From NCBI GenBank assembly GCA_021850325.1, contig JAJZMF010000021.1, positions 40,081 through 81,000 on the forward strand: DNA of 40,920 nucleotides, read 5' to 3'. The notes below the pieces were generated by a model, which saw only the letters and a program-made list of their open reading frames with translations, had not been told where the DNA came from and ran no database searches. This document shows positions 24,404 through 33,500 of the stretch, piece after piece. The position numbers and the translations under genes were made by a program. Position 1 is the stretch's first letter. The number at the start of each line of letters is the position of its first letter. Source of the stretch: Actinomycetes bacterium (GTDB taxonomy: Bacteria; Actinomycetota; Acidimicrobiia; Acidimicrobiales; Palsa-688).

Positions 24404-25351
24404 GTGAGGGGGCCGGTGGGGCCCGGCTTGCCTACGGGCCCGGTAGGGCTGGTCGGGGCGGGCCTGATGGGCAACCCCATGGCCCTGCGGCTCCTGGCCG
24501 CGGGATTCGAGGTAGTGGCCTTCGGCCGCCATCCTGAGCGGTTGGCGGGGCTGGTCTCCGCGGGCGCCGTGGCGGTGCCCGACCTCGCCCGTCTGGCAGG
24601 CCAGGCTGGGCTCGTCCTCTGCATGCTGCCAGCTGCGGAGCAGGTACAAGAGGTGCTGACGGGCCCGGGAGGGGTGCTGTCGGCAACTCGCCCAGGAACG
24701 CTGGTGGTGGACTGCTCCACCATCGGGCCCGCTCCTGCCAGGGCGATGGCCGTGCGCTGCGCCGAGCGGGGTGCCCGTTTCATCGACGCACCTGTCTCGG
24801 GGGGCGTGGTGGGTGCCGAGCGGGGCGAGCTGAGCGCCATGGTGGGAGGGGAAGACGAGGACCTGACGGCTGCTCGGCCAGTGCTCGAAGCGTTCTCGGC
24901 GCGCGTTGTGCACTGTGGGCCGGTCGGGGCGGGACAGGTGGCCAAGGCGGCGAACCAGTTGGTGGTGGCGGTCACGATCGAGGCCGTCGCCGAAGCCCTG
25001 GTGCTGGCGCGCTCAGCTGGGGCAGACCCTGCGCGCGTGCGCGAGGCACTGCTCGGAGGGTTCGCAGCTAGCCGGGTGCTGGAACTGCACGGCCGGCGCA
25101 TGCTCGAGGGCGATTACGTACCAGGTGGTCTGGCCCGCTTACAGCTGAAGGACTTGAGGATCGTGTCCGACATGGCGGCGGAGGCGGGCCTGGGACTACC
25201 CGAACTTGCAGTTGCACTGGACCGGTTTGCTCGGCTGGTGGCCGACGAGGGGCTCGGGGAAGCCGACCACTCCGCTCTGGCCCTGCTCTTCGAGCGTGAC
25301 TACGGCGTAGATGTTGCGGTGCGCGGCCGTCCCGGGGGGGAGGACGCCTGA
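24404..25351 (+). CDS. Beta-hydroxyacid dehydrogenase (3-hydroxyisobutyrate / tartronate semialdehyde reductase family)
   Basis: NAD(P)-dependent enzyme of about 315 residues. GLVGAGLMG (15-23) binds the nucleotide; DAPVSGG (128-134) is the substrate-binding signature; Lys181 in GQVAKAANQL is the catalytic lysine with Asn184 nearby. The family includes 3-hydroxyisobutyrate dehydrogenase, GarR tartronate semialdehyde reductase and 6-phosphogluconate dehydrogenase-like enzymes. In a sugar-acid locus a GarR-like role is more likely than valine breakdown, but sequence alone does not decide. Start choice is uncertain: GTG 24404 has GAGGG at good spacing, with TTG 24386 and GTG 24416 as alternatives. 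The 3' end overlaps the convergent iclR gene by 52 bp. Confidence 0.8.
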   Translation: MRGPVGPGLPTGPVGLVGAGLMGNPMALRLLAAGFEVVAFGRHPERLAGLVSAGAVAVPDLARLAGQAGLVLCMLPAAEQVQEVLTGPGGVLSATRPGTLVVDCSTIGPAPARAMAVRCAERGARFIDAPVSGGVVGAERGELSAMVGGEDEDLTAARPVLEAFSARVVHCGPVGAGQVAKAANQLVVAVTIEAVAEALVLARSAGADPARVREALLGGFAASRVLELHGRRMLEGDYVPGGLARLQLKDLRIVSDMAAEAGLGLPELAVALDRFARLVADEGLGEADHSALALLFERDYGVDVAVRGRPGGEDA

Positions 25352-26169
25352 TGGCCTGCCCGGGAGACGGAGCCGAGCGGATGGGCAACACTGGCCGCCA
25401 GGGTGCGCAGGTCCGCCACCAGTTGGGCCTGGTAGGCCTCGTCGAGGCGGGACTTGAGGATCGTCACGCTCACGCCGAAGGGCTCGTCGCCCGGAGCGGT
25501 GGGCACTACCAGGCCGATGCACACGATGCCCTCGTTGGCCTCCTCGTCGTCCATGGCGTAACCGCGCTGGCGTGCACGCTCGAGGTCAGCCAACAGCTCG
25601 TCCAGGTTGGCGATGGAGCGCGTTGTACGTCGGGGCATCTCGTACCCGGCGAACATGGACGCGATCTCCGCGTCGTCGAGCGTAGCCAGCATGGCTTTGC
25701 CGGTTGCCGTACAGGTGGCAGGGAAGCGCATCCCTACCTCGGTGCCCAGGCGCAGAGGCTGCATCCCGTCGTGGCGTGCCAGGTACACGACCTCGCGCCC
25801 GACCATGGTGGACAACTGAACTGTCTCGCGGGAAGCCACGGGAAGGTTGCGGGTCAGGGCTGCGAACTCCCCCACCTGGTCCACTCCGGCCAGGTACGCG
25901 CCCCCCAGTTCCACGAGCCGACGGCCCAGCACGAAGCCACCGCCTGCCCGCCGGACGAACCCGGCGTCCACCAGCGCGTCGAGCACATGGGAAAGGGACG
26001 CTTTGGCGGCCTGGAGCCGACGGGAAAGCTCGGCCAACGAGACTGCCGCGGGGGCATCGTGCTCGAGCGCGCCGAGCACCGCGGTGGCACGGAGCACGGC
26101 GGGCGCAGGTTGGCTGGCCCGGGTGGACCCGTTGAAGCCAACGGTGCCGTTGGCGGGCAGTGGAGGCAC
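25300..26169 (-). CDS. IclR-family transcriptional regulator
   Basis: 289 residues: an N-terminal winged helix (about 22-85; VSLAELSRRLQAAKASLSHVLDALVDAGFV) and an IclR effector domain (about 100-265) with GMRFPATCTATGKAMLA, the usual ligand-pocket segment. The start is GTG 26169 with AGGATG upstream. It lies inside the locus on the opposite strand, divergent from idnO with 85 bp between them, and is the likely regulator of both idnO-idnD and the operon starting at 19264, where a matching palindrome covers the promoter. The inducer is presumably the sugar acid or a breakdown product. Confidence 0.9.
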   Translation of the reverse strand: MPPLPANGTVGFNGSTRASQPAPAVLRATAVLGALEHDAPAAVSLAELSRRLQAAKASLSHVLDALVDAGFVRRAGGGFVLGRRLVELGGAYLAGVDQVGEFAALTRNLPVASRETVQLSTMVGREVVYLARHDGMQPLRLGTEVGMRFPATCTATGKAMLATLDDAEIASMFAGYEMPRRTTRSIANLDELLADLERARQRGYAMDDEEANEGIVCIGLVVPTAPGDEPFGVSVTILKSRLDEAYQAQLVADLRTLAASVAHPLGSVSRAGHQASSPPGRPRTATSTP

Positions 26170-26254
26170 GGCAGCATCCTATCGCTGCCGTTCCGTCCTG
26201 GTGACACTGGCAATTATGTGGGCCAAGGCCCACCGGTCGTTCCTGGAGGAGACC

Positions 26255-27025
26255 ATGAACCGTAACCTGTTCGACATCTCGGGGCGGGTGGCCCTGGTCA
26301 CGGGGGCCGGCCGGGGCATCGGCCGCGCCCTGGCCCAAGGCCTGCTGGAGGCGGGTGCCACCGTGGTCCTGAACGACATAAACGCTGACCGGCTGGCAGC
26401 CACCCGGGAGGAGCTGGAAGCAGGGACGGGCGGAAAGGTGCTCGCCGAGCTCTTCGACGTGACCGAGCCGGGTGCCGTGGCACGGGGGGTAGCGGCAGTT
26501 GAGGCGACGGCAGGGCCAATTGACATCCTGGTGAACAACGCCGGTATGCAGCACCGGCAGCCGCTCATGGAGTTCCCCGACGAGATGTGGGAGAAGTTGC
26601 TGAAGACCAACCTCACCAGTGCCTTCCTCGTCGGGCGCGAGGTGGCCCGGCGGATGGCCCCTCGCGGCCACGGCAAGATCGTCAACATTTGTTCACTGCA
26701 GAGCGAGCGGGTGCGGCCCGGGATCGCGGCCTATTCGGCCACGAAGGGCGGGGTCAAGTTATTGACTCAGGGGATGTGCGCTGACCTCGGGCCTTACGGC
26801 GTGCAGGTCAACGGTATCGGCCCCGGCTACTTTGAAACCGATCTCACGGCGCCATTGGTGGCCGACCCCGAGTTCAACGCCTGGATCCGCTCCAAGACAC
26901 CGCTCGGGCGGTGGGGCAAGGTGGAGGACCTCGTCGGCGCCCTGCTCTTCCTGTCCTCGGCGGCCTCCGATTTCGTCAGCGGCCAGGTCCTCTACGTCGA
27001 CGGCGGGATGCTGGCCGTGCTCTGA
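26255..27025 (+). CDS. idnO: Gluconate 5-dehydrogenase / 5-ketogluconate reductase
   Basis: Short-chain dehydrogenase, 256 residues, interconverting 5-keto-D-gluconate and D-gluconate with NAD(P)H. TGAGRGIG (16-23) binds the cofactor and LVNNAGMQ follows; the catalytic residues are Ser147, Tyr160 and Lys164 (YSATKGG). KIVNICSLQSERVRPG and VQVNGIGPGYFETDLT match E. coli IdnO closely. The ATG at 26255 follows GGAGGAG; a longer open frame starting antisense to iclR is rejected. A palindrome, GTGGGCC-AA-GGCCCAC (26218-26233), lies just upstream and may be regulatory. It is followed 97 bp later by the idonate dehydrogenase gene. Confidence 0.88.
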   Translation: MNRNLFDISGRVALVTGAGRGIGRALAQGLLEAGATVVLNDINADRLAATREELEAGTGGKVLAELFDVTEPGAVARGVAAVEATAGPIDILVNNAGMQHRQPLMEFPDEMWEKLLKTNLTSAFLVGREVARRMAPRGHGKIVNICSLQSERVRPGIAAYSATKGGVKLLTQGMCADLGPYGVQVNGIGPGYFETDLTAPLVADPEFNAWIRSKTPLGRWGKVEDLVGALLFLSSAASDFVSGQVLYVDGGMLAVL

Positions 27026-27122
27026 GGGCTGCCTGCATGCCGGCAGGTGTCAGGCCCGGGTGGTGCTCGGTGCCGGCGGGCTCTTGGCCCATGGGAAGTT
27101 CTCTAGCAAAGGAGTTGGTCAG

Positions 27123-28151
27123 ATGCGGGCTTGTGTGGTCCACGGGGCGAAGGACCTGAGAGTGGAGGACCGTCCGGCCAGGGACGCCGGTCCAGGGGAG
27201 GTCGCCATCGACGTGGCAGTAGGGGGTATCTGCGGTTCGGACCTGCACTACTACAACCACGGTGGGGTGGGCGAGTTCCGGCTGGCTGAGCCCATGGTGC
27301 TCGGCCATGAGATCGCGGGGCACGTGGCCGCGCTCGGGCCAGGTGTGGACGGGCCGTCGGTGGGGTCGGCGGTGGCCGTCCACCCGGCCACGCCCTGCGG
27401 TGAGTGCGCCGAGTGCAGGCAGGGCCGACGTAACGTCTGTACGAACGTGCGTTACCTGGGTAGCGCAGCGCGGTTCCCCCATGTGCAGGGCGGCATGTCC
27501 GAGCGCGTGGTCGTGCCTGCCCCGCAGGTGAGGGTGCTGCCGCCCGGGCTCGACCTGCACGGTGCTGTGCTGGCCGAGCCGCTGGCGGTGGCCCTGCATG
27601 CCGTCCATCGTGCGGGTGACCCGGCCGGGGCGCGGGTTCTGGTCACCGGCGCTGGGCCCATCGGGTGCCTCGTGGTTGCTGCGCTCCGTCACATCGGCGC
27701 GTCCGAGATCGTGGCGAGCGACCTGTTGGCAGAGCCGCTCTCGGTGGCCCGCAAGCTGGGGGCGACGGCTCTGGTGCGCCCTCAGGGCACGGCGAGCCTG
27801 GCTTGGCCCGAGCCGCTGGACGTCGCCATCGAGGCATCAGGCTCTCCTGCCGGGTTGCGCACCTGCTTGGAGCGCGTCCGTCCCGGTGGCACGGTCGTCC
27901 AGGTAGGCCTGCTGCCCCCTGGGGACGTGGGCGTGCCGGCGGTGCGCATGGTGACCCGCGAGGTCACCTTGCGGGGCTCGTTCCGCTTCGACGGTGAGTT
28001 CGACGAGGCGCTGGAGCTGTTGGCATCCGGCTTGGACGTGGGAGCCATGGTGACCGGGAGCTTCCCGCTCGCCGAAGCCGCCGCCGCGTTCGAGCTGGCA
28101 AGTGACCGGTCGCGAGCCTGTAAGGTCCTGCTCGAGGTGGGCCGGGACTGA
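27123..28151 (+). CDS. idnD: L-idonate 5-dehydrogenase
   Basis: Zinc-dependent medium-chain dehydrogenase, 342 residues, oxidising L-idonate to 5-keto-D-gluconate with NAD(P). Catalytic zinc ligands Cys37, His62 and Glu63 (GHE) are present, as are the structural zinc cysteines 92, 95, 98 and 106. GGICGSDLHYYNHGGVG and LRGSFRFDGEF match E. coli IdnD more closely than sorbitol or threonine dehydrogenases. The nucleotide loop is TGAGPIG. The ATG at 27123 has AAAGGAG eight bases upstream. With idnO before it, the pair converts L-idonate to gluconate. Confidence 0.88.
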   Translation: MRACVVHGAKDLRVEDRPARDAGPGEVAIDVAVGGICGSDLHYYNHGGVGEFRLAEPMVLGHEIAGHVAALGPGVDGPSVGSAVAVHPATPCGECAECRQGRRNVCTNVRYLGSAARFPHVQGGMSERVVVPAPQVRVLPPGLDLHGAVLAEPLAVALHAVHRAGDPAGARVLVTGAGPIGCLVVAALRHIGASEIVASDLLAEPLSVARKLGATALVRPQGTASLAWPEPLDVAIEASGSPAGLRTCLERVRPGGTVVQVGLLPPGDVGVPAVRMVTREVTLRGSFRFDGEFDEALELLASGLDVGAMVTGSFPLAEAAAAFELASDRSRACKVLLEVGRD

Positions 28152-28181
28152 GGCTGGACGTGGGCTCGCGGCCAAGCGTCG

Positions 28182-28226
28182 GGTGCACCGCCGCAGCGGC
28201 GCGCTATGGGGTACGGCGGTTGCACC
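28182..28226 (+). terminator. Hairpin after idnD
   Basis: GGTGCA-CCGCCG (28182-28193) pairs with CGGCGG-TTGCACC (28214-28226), a 12-bp stem with one bulged base, 30 bp after the stop. A smaller inner stem, GCCGC/GCGGC, overlaps it. There is no T-run. Confidence 0.5.
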
Positions 28227-28261
28227 TGCTCGGGTGGCCCTAACGTACCGGTGCTCAGTAG

Positions 28262-28287
28262 GGTTAACGTCTGGTTACGGTTAGCTT
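28262..28287 (+). promoter_or_regulatory. GGTTA direct repeats in front of the Tat-exported arylsulfotransferase gene
   Basis: GGTTA occurs at 28262, 28273 and 28279, the first two 11 bp apart, followed by a possible -10 box, TAGCTT (28282-28287). Direct repeats 11 bp apart upstream of a -10 box without a clear -35 are typical of activators of the OmpR/PhoP class. The match to any named consensus is weak. Confidence 0.3.
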
Positions 28288-28307
28288 TACAACAGGGCTG
28301 GTGAGAG

Positions 28308-29966
28308 ATGGGCGACGGTGTCGGTACCGATGGAGCCGAGGCGGGCAGCGGCGAGCAGGCCACCGGCGGTGGCCGGGGCCTGAGCCGCCGCCACTTCCTG
28401 CTCGGCTTGGGCGGCCTGGCGACCCTCGGCGTGGGCGGGGTGGCCGGTTACGAGTGGCCCCACGGCACGAGCCGGCCGGTCGCCCGCCTGGGCGGGAGGG
28501 CGGCGGCAGCGCCGCTGGCGCGCACAGCGGCGGCCGGGAGTGCTCTGCCCTCCGAGGTGGTCGCCTTTGTCAGCCGGCCCGACCTGCGGCCGCCCCTGGT
28601 CCGCGTCGCCCACAGCCATGCCCGCCTGAGCCCCGCGGGCACGCGACTGGCTGCCCCCGCCTCCCCCGAGTACATCTTCCTGGCCGTGAAGGGCTACAGA
28701 GGCCCCGTGCCCAGCCAGGCGGGCCTGCTGGTGGTCGACCGGCGCGGCCAGGTGGTCTGGTTCAAGCCGGTTTCCCCCGCTGAACCGTTCGATTTCAACG
28801 TCCAGTCCTATCGGGGCGAGCGGGTGCTCACCTGGTGGCAGGGGACCGTCGACAAGGGAGTGGGTTACGGCCAGGGCAAGCTTGCCGACAGCTCCTACGG
28901 GCTGGTGCGGACCATCGGTGGCCACGACGGGCTGGTGCCCGACCTCCACGAGCTCAACCTGACCTCGTCGGGTACGGCCCTGGTCACCGCGTACCACACC
29001 GTCGACGCCGACCTGTCCCGCTACGGCGGCCACAGCCGGGCCCCCGTGCTGGCCAGCCACGCCCTGGAGATAGACCTGGCCACGGGGAAGGTGCTGATGA
29101 ACTGGGACAGCCTGGAGCACGTGGGTTTTGGGGAGTCCTACGCACCGGCGCCCAAGGCCAAGGGCGCCCCCTGGGACTACTTCCACATCAACTCCATCGC
29201 CGAGATGCCCAACGGCAACCTCTTGATATCGGCGCGCAACACCTGGGCGCTGTACGAGGTCGAGCGCACGACGGGCAAGGTGCTCTGGCGCGTCAACGGC
29301 AAGAAGTCCGACTTCACCATGGCCAGCGATGCCCACTTCTACTGGCAGCACCATGCCAGGCCGCACCCGGGCAACCGGCTCACGGTCTTCGACGACGGCG
29401 GTACGCCGGCCGAGGAGCGCCAGTCCCGGGGCCTGCTCCTCAACCTGGACACCAAGGCCAGGCATGTGAGCCTCGAGCATGCCTACCTGCACCCGGCGGG
29501 CTTCCTGGCCGCCAACCAGGGCAGCGTGCAACTGCTGGCGGACGGCCGGGTGTTCATCGGCTGGGGCAACCAGCCCTACTTCTCGGAGTTCAGCGCCGAC
29601 GGCACCATGTTGCTGGACGGCGAGCTGCCTCCCAACGTCCAGTCCTACCGGGCCTTCACCCACGACTGGGCCGGGCACCCGACCGAGCCACCTGCCGTGG
29701 TGGCGCGCACCAACCCTGCCGGTGGGGCCACAGTGTTCGCCAGCTGGAACGGCGCCACGGCACTGGACAGCTGGAAGGTGCTGGCCGGGGCGAGCGCCAC
29801 CTCCCTGCAGCCGGTGGGGAGCCAGGAGCGTACGGCCTTTGAGACCGCGGTGGCCGTCAACTCCGAGGGGCCGTACTTCAGGGCCGTGGCGCTCGACGCC
29901 CACGGTAGGGAGCTGGGCCGCTCACCGGTCGTCAAGCTGACCGGGGCCACGCCCAAGGGGGCCTGA
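28308..29966 (+). CDS. Tat-exported arylsulfotransferase-like protein
   Basis: Predicted secreted or membrane-tethered enzyme, 552 residues, of the PAPS-independent arylsulfotransferase family, which moves sulfate from an aryl sulfate to another phenol. The signal has twin arginines (LSRRHFLLGLGG, Arg27-Arg28). The propeller domain spans about 115-480 and ends in an FN3-like module (VFASWNGATALDSWKVLAG). Candidate active-site residues are His214 (LHELNL), His293 (FHINS), Arg310 and His348/His349 (WQHHARPH). It is co-linear with the C-terminal half of the MFS fusion protein at 9265, sharing LTWWQG, DLSRYGG, NTWA and the SWNGAT end. Some members of this broad family have no proven sulfotransferase activity, so substrate and reaction are inferred. 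ATG 28308 is preferred; GAGAG is the only nearby purine stretch. Confidence 0.8.
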   Translation: MGDGVGTDGAEAGSGEQATGGGRGLSRRHFLLGLGGLATLGVGGVAGYEWPHGTSRPVARLGGRAAAAPLARTAAAGSALPSEVVAFVSRPDLRPPLVRVAHSHARLSPAGTRLAAPASPEYIFLAVKGYRGPVPSQAGLLVVDRRGQVVWFKPVSPAEPFDFNVQSYRGERVLTWWQGTVDKGVGYGQGKLADSSYGLVRTIGGHDGLVPDLHELNLTSSGTALVTAYHTVDADLSRYGGHSRAPVLASHALEIDLATGKVLMNWDSLEHVGFGESYAPAPKAKGAPWDYFHINSIAEMPNGNLLISARNTWALYEVERTTGKVLWRVNGKKSDFTMASDAHFYWQHHARPHPGNRLTVFDDGGTPAEERQSRGLLLNLDTKARHVSLEHAYLHPAGFLAANQGSVQLLADGRVFIGWGNQPYFSEFSADGTMLLDGELPPNVQSYRAFTHDWAGHPTEPPAVVARTNPAGGATVFASWNGATALDSWKVLAGASATSLQPVGSQERTAFETAVAVNSEGPYFRAVALDAHGRELGRSPVVKLTGATPKGA

Positions 29967-30020
29967 GCGCCGGTGCCCCCCGGGCGCCGCACCGGCGCTC
30001 CGGGCGAGCACCTCGCCCGG
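29965..30020 (+). terminator. Two tandem hairpins after the arylsulfotransferase gene
   Basis: GAGCGCCGGTGC (29965-29976) pairs with GCACCGGCGCTC (29989-30000), and CCGGGCGAG (30000-30008) pairs with CTCGCCCGG (30012-30020). The first stem begins within the stop codon. The layout copies that at 8101-8150. Confidence 0.7.
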
Positions 30021-30082
30021 CGTGCCGATGGGGTAGACAATGGGGGGGCCGCCGTCCGGGCGGGCCCGGAGAGGGGGGCCCG

Positions 30083-30514
30083 ATGGCGCGGGTGAACACG
30101 TACCTGAACTTCCAAGGCCAGGCCGAGGAGGCGCTGACCTTCTACGCCGGGGTCTTCGGCACGGCGGTGAGCGCGCTCACCCGGTTCTCGGACATGCCTG
30201 CCATAGGCCCGGCCGGGCTACCGGCCGAGGAGCAGGGCCTGGTGATGCACGCCGAGCTGCCCATCCTGGCGGGCCACCTGCTGATGGCGACCGACATGCT
30301 GCGCTCCCGGGGCCAGGCGACGCGGGTGGGCAACAACACGACGATCTGCCTGGACCTGGAGGACAGGCAGGAGGCCGACCGCATCTACGGGGCGCTCTCG
30401 GAGGGGGGCTCGGAAGGCTCGCCCATGGCGGACATGCCCTGGGGGGCCTATTGGGGCGTCGTCCTTGACCGTTACGGCGTCCGTTGGATGGTCAACTGCC
30501 CCCAGACGCCCTAA
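30083..30514 (+). CDS. VOC-family protein, PhnB-like
   Basis: 143 residues with the glyoxalase/bleomycin-resistance fold: NTYLNFQGQAEEALTFYAGV at the start and WGVVLDRYGVRWMVNC at the end, both typical of PhnB/3-demethylubiquinone methyltransferase-like members. These bind small molecules, and their reactions are mostly unknown. GAGAGGGGGG precedes ATG 30083. The stop TAA overlaps the stop of the convergent kinase gene. Confidence 0.82.
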   Translation: MARVNTYLNFQGQAEEALTFYAGVFGTAVSALTRFSDMPAIGPAGLPAEEQGLVMHAELPILAGHLLMATDMLRSRGQATRVGNNTTICLDLEDRQEADRIYGALSEGGSEGSPMADMPWGAYWGVVLDRYGVRWMVNCPQTP

Positions 30515-33500
30515 CTAACGGCCGGGGTGGTGCCGGCCCCAGGCGCGGGGCCCCGTTCCCCGGCCGGGGAGGGGGGAGCCACAGGTAGGCGGAGGGTGAA
30601 GCATGTGCCCTCCCCGGGCTGGGAGGTGAAGCTGATCTCGCCCCGGTGGCGTTCCACCACGGCGGCCCGGACCACGCTCAGGCCCTGGCCCGTACCTCGG
30701 CCGACCTCCTTGGTGGTGAAGAAGGGCTCGAAGATCCTGGCTGCGACCTTGTCCTCGATGCCACAGCCCGTGTCGGCGACCCTGACGACGACCTTGTCGC
30801 CCTGGTGACCGGTGCTGACGGTGATGACCCCCCGGGCCCCGCTCGTGCCCACTACGTCCCGGATGGCGTCGGCGGCGTTGACGACCAGGTTCAAGAAGGC
30901 TTGTTTGAGGTCCCCCGGGTAGCAGGTGACCAGGGGCAGCTCTGCGAAGTCCGTCACCAGGTCCGCCACGTACTTGTACTCGTTGCGGGCCACCACCAGG
31001 GTGTTGCGCAGGGCCTCGTTGATGTCCGACGGCACGGGTGCGCCCTGGTCCGGGTGGCCGAAGGCCTTCAGCGCCTTGACGATCGACGTCACCCGGTCGA
31101 CCCCTTCGCTGGCCTCGGAGATGGCCAGGGGTATCTCGGTCGTCAGCTCGTCCAACGGCTGGGAGGTCGCGCCTGGCGCGGAGCCGCCTGCCCCGGCCGG
31201 TGAGGCCCGGAGGCCCAAGGCCCGGCTGAGGTCCTCGAACGCCTCGCGCAGGTAGCTGAGGTTGCTCCCGATGAACTGGGCGGGGGTGTTGATCTCGTGG
31301 GCGATGCCGCCGGCCAGGCGCCCGATGGCTTCGAGCTCCTGTGACCGGCGCAGCTGCTCGGTCAGCTCGCGACGTTCGGTGACGTCCTCCACGGTGGCGA
31401 TGACCAGGGGCGGCCTGTCGTCGTCGAAGCGGACAAGGCAAGCCGCGACGTTGGCGTAGCGCACCGTGCCGTCGGGCCGGGTAAAGCGCTGCTCGGTCAG
31501 CTGGGCTGTCCCACCTGCCAGGAGGAGCTCGTGCAGTTGCGACCAGGTGGCTGCCGCCCCGTCAGCCGGCCAGGCCAGGCTGAGAGCAGCCCCTTGGATC
31601 TCCTCTCTCTGCCGTCCGAGGATCCCGGCCAGGGCCTGGTTGGCTTCGAGCACCCGGCCCGAGGCGTCCAGGCGGGCTATGCCGATGGGGGCGCTCTCGA
31701 AGGTCGCCCGCGCCTGCACCTCGCTCACCCGCAGGGCCTCCTCTGCTTCGCGGCGGGCGGTGGTGTCCAGGCGCATGATCACCGCCCCGCCCCCGGCCAG
31801 CGGTGCCGGGGTGACGACCATGTTGAGCCAGCGCTCCCCGTAGCGGTACTCGATCTCGAAGCTGTCCCGCTCCCCGGCCAGGACCTGGCGCAGGCCGTGG
31901 GCCGCGGCGCGGGCCAGGCCGGCCGCGGCACTGGTGACGGCGTCGCAGGCCTCGAGGTAGTTGGCGCCCACCCCGGCGGCGCCCGGGTGGGCGCTGTCCG
32001 GCCCGGGAGCGAACTGCTTCCATCCCAGGTTGGTGGCCACCACCGTGCCCAGGTGGTCGACCAGGGCGGTGGCGAAGGGCAGCGAGTCGAGGACGGCTCG
32101 GGGCAGTGCCACGGGCTCGAAGGAGGGCGGCGGCCCGTGCCGCAACCCCCCGGGCCGGGCAGCGGGCGAGAGCGGCAGGGCCAGGGCCCGGGCCAGCTCC
32201 GGGGCGGGCACGGGACGGCTGAAGAGGAAACCCTGGGCGTACCGGCAGTTGACCCCCTGCAGGGCGGCGACCTGGGCCGGCCGCTCCACTCCCTCTGCGA
32301 TGACGGTCAGGCCCAGGGTGTGGGCCAGGTTCACCACGGCGTCGACGATGACGGTGTCGTTGGCGTCCCGGCCCAGGCCGTCCACGAAACCGCGGTCCAC
32401 CTTCAAGATGTCGACCGGGAACTGCTTGAGCGAGGACAGCGACGAATAGCCGGTGCCGAAGTCGTCGACCGCAATGCGCGCTCCCAGCGAGCGCAAGCCC
32501 TGTAGCGCCCGACCTGCGGCAACGGCGTCGTCGCACAACGCCGTCTCGGTGACCTCGAAGATGAGCAGGTGCGGGTCCAGGCCCGACTCGGCCAGGATGG
32601 TGGCCACCCGGTCCCCGAGCCCGGGCTCGGAAAGCTGGTGGGCCGAGAGGTTGACCGACACGGGCAGGCGCACCCCGGCCGTGGCCATGATCTCGGGCAG
32701 CTCTTGGCAGACACGGCGCAGCACCCAGTCGCCGAGCTCACCGATGATCCCCGACTGCTCGGCCAAGCCGATGAACTCGGCCGGCGGGACGTCTCCGCGT
32801 TGGGGGTCGTGCCAGCGCAGTAGTGCCTCGGCCGCCACGGCGGCTCCCGTGTTCACCTCGACCACCGGTTGGTAGGCGAGGCTGAGCTCGCCGTGGTGCA
32901 GTGCCCGCTTGAGGGCGGCCTTGGCTCGCAGCAGCTCGCCACCCGGCCGGTCCAGCGCAGGCTCGAACACCTCGACCAGGCCGGGGCCACGCTGCTTGGC
33001 GCGGTACATCGCCGAACTGACCTCGCGCAGCGCCTCGTCGACCTCGGTACCCGGGCCCGCCACGGCCACGCCGATGCTCGCGCTCAGCTCGTGCTCCTCC
33101 CCGCACAGCTTGAACGGCTCCAGTAGCAGCCTGCTCAGGTCGTCGGCCTGACGACGGGCGTGGTGGGCATCGGGGACGTCCCAGTAAAGGACCAGGAACT
33201 CGTCCCCGTCCAGGCGCCCGACGGTGCCCCGGTTGCCCAGAGCGCCCCTCAGGCGGCCTGCCATCTCCACCAGGACTGCGTCCCCGGCCGGGTACCCGAA
33301 GCTCTCGTTCACCTGGCTCAGGCCGTCGATGTCGACCATCATGAGCGCCACAAGGGCCCGGCGCCGCTCGGCCTGGCCCAGGGCGTGCTCGAGCCGGTCG
33401 GTCAGCAGGGTGCGGGCCGGGAGGCCGGTCAGGGCGTCGTGGAGAGCCTGGCGCTCCAGTGCGGCCTCGAACTGCTTGCGTTCGGAGATGTCCTGGACCT

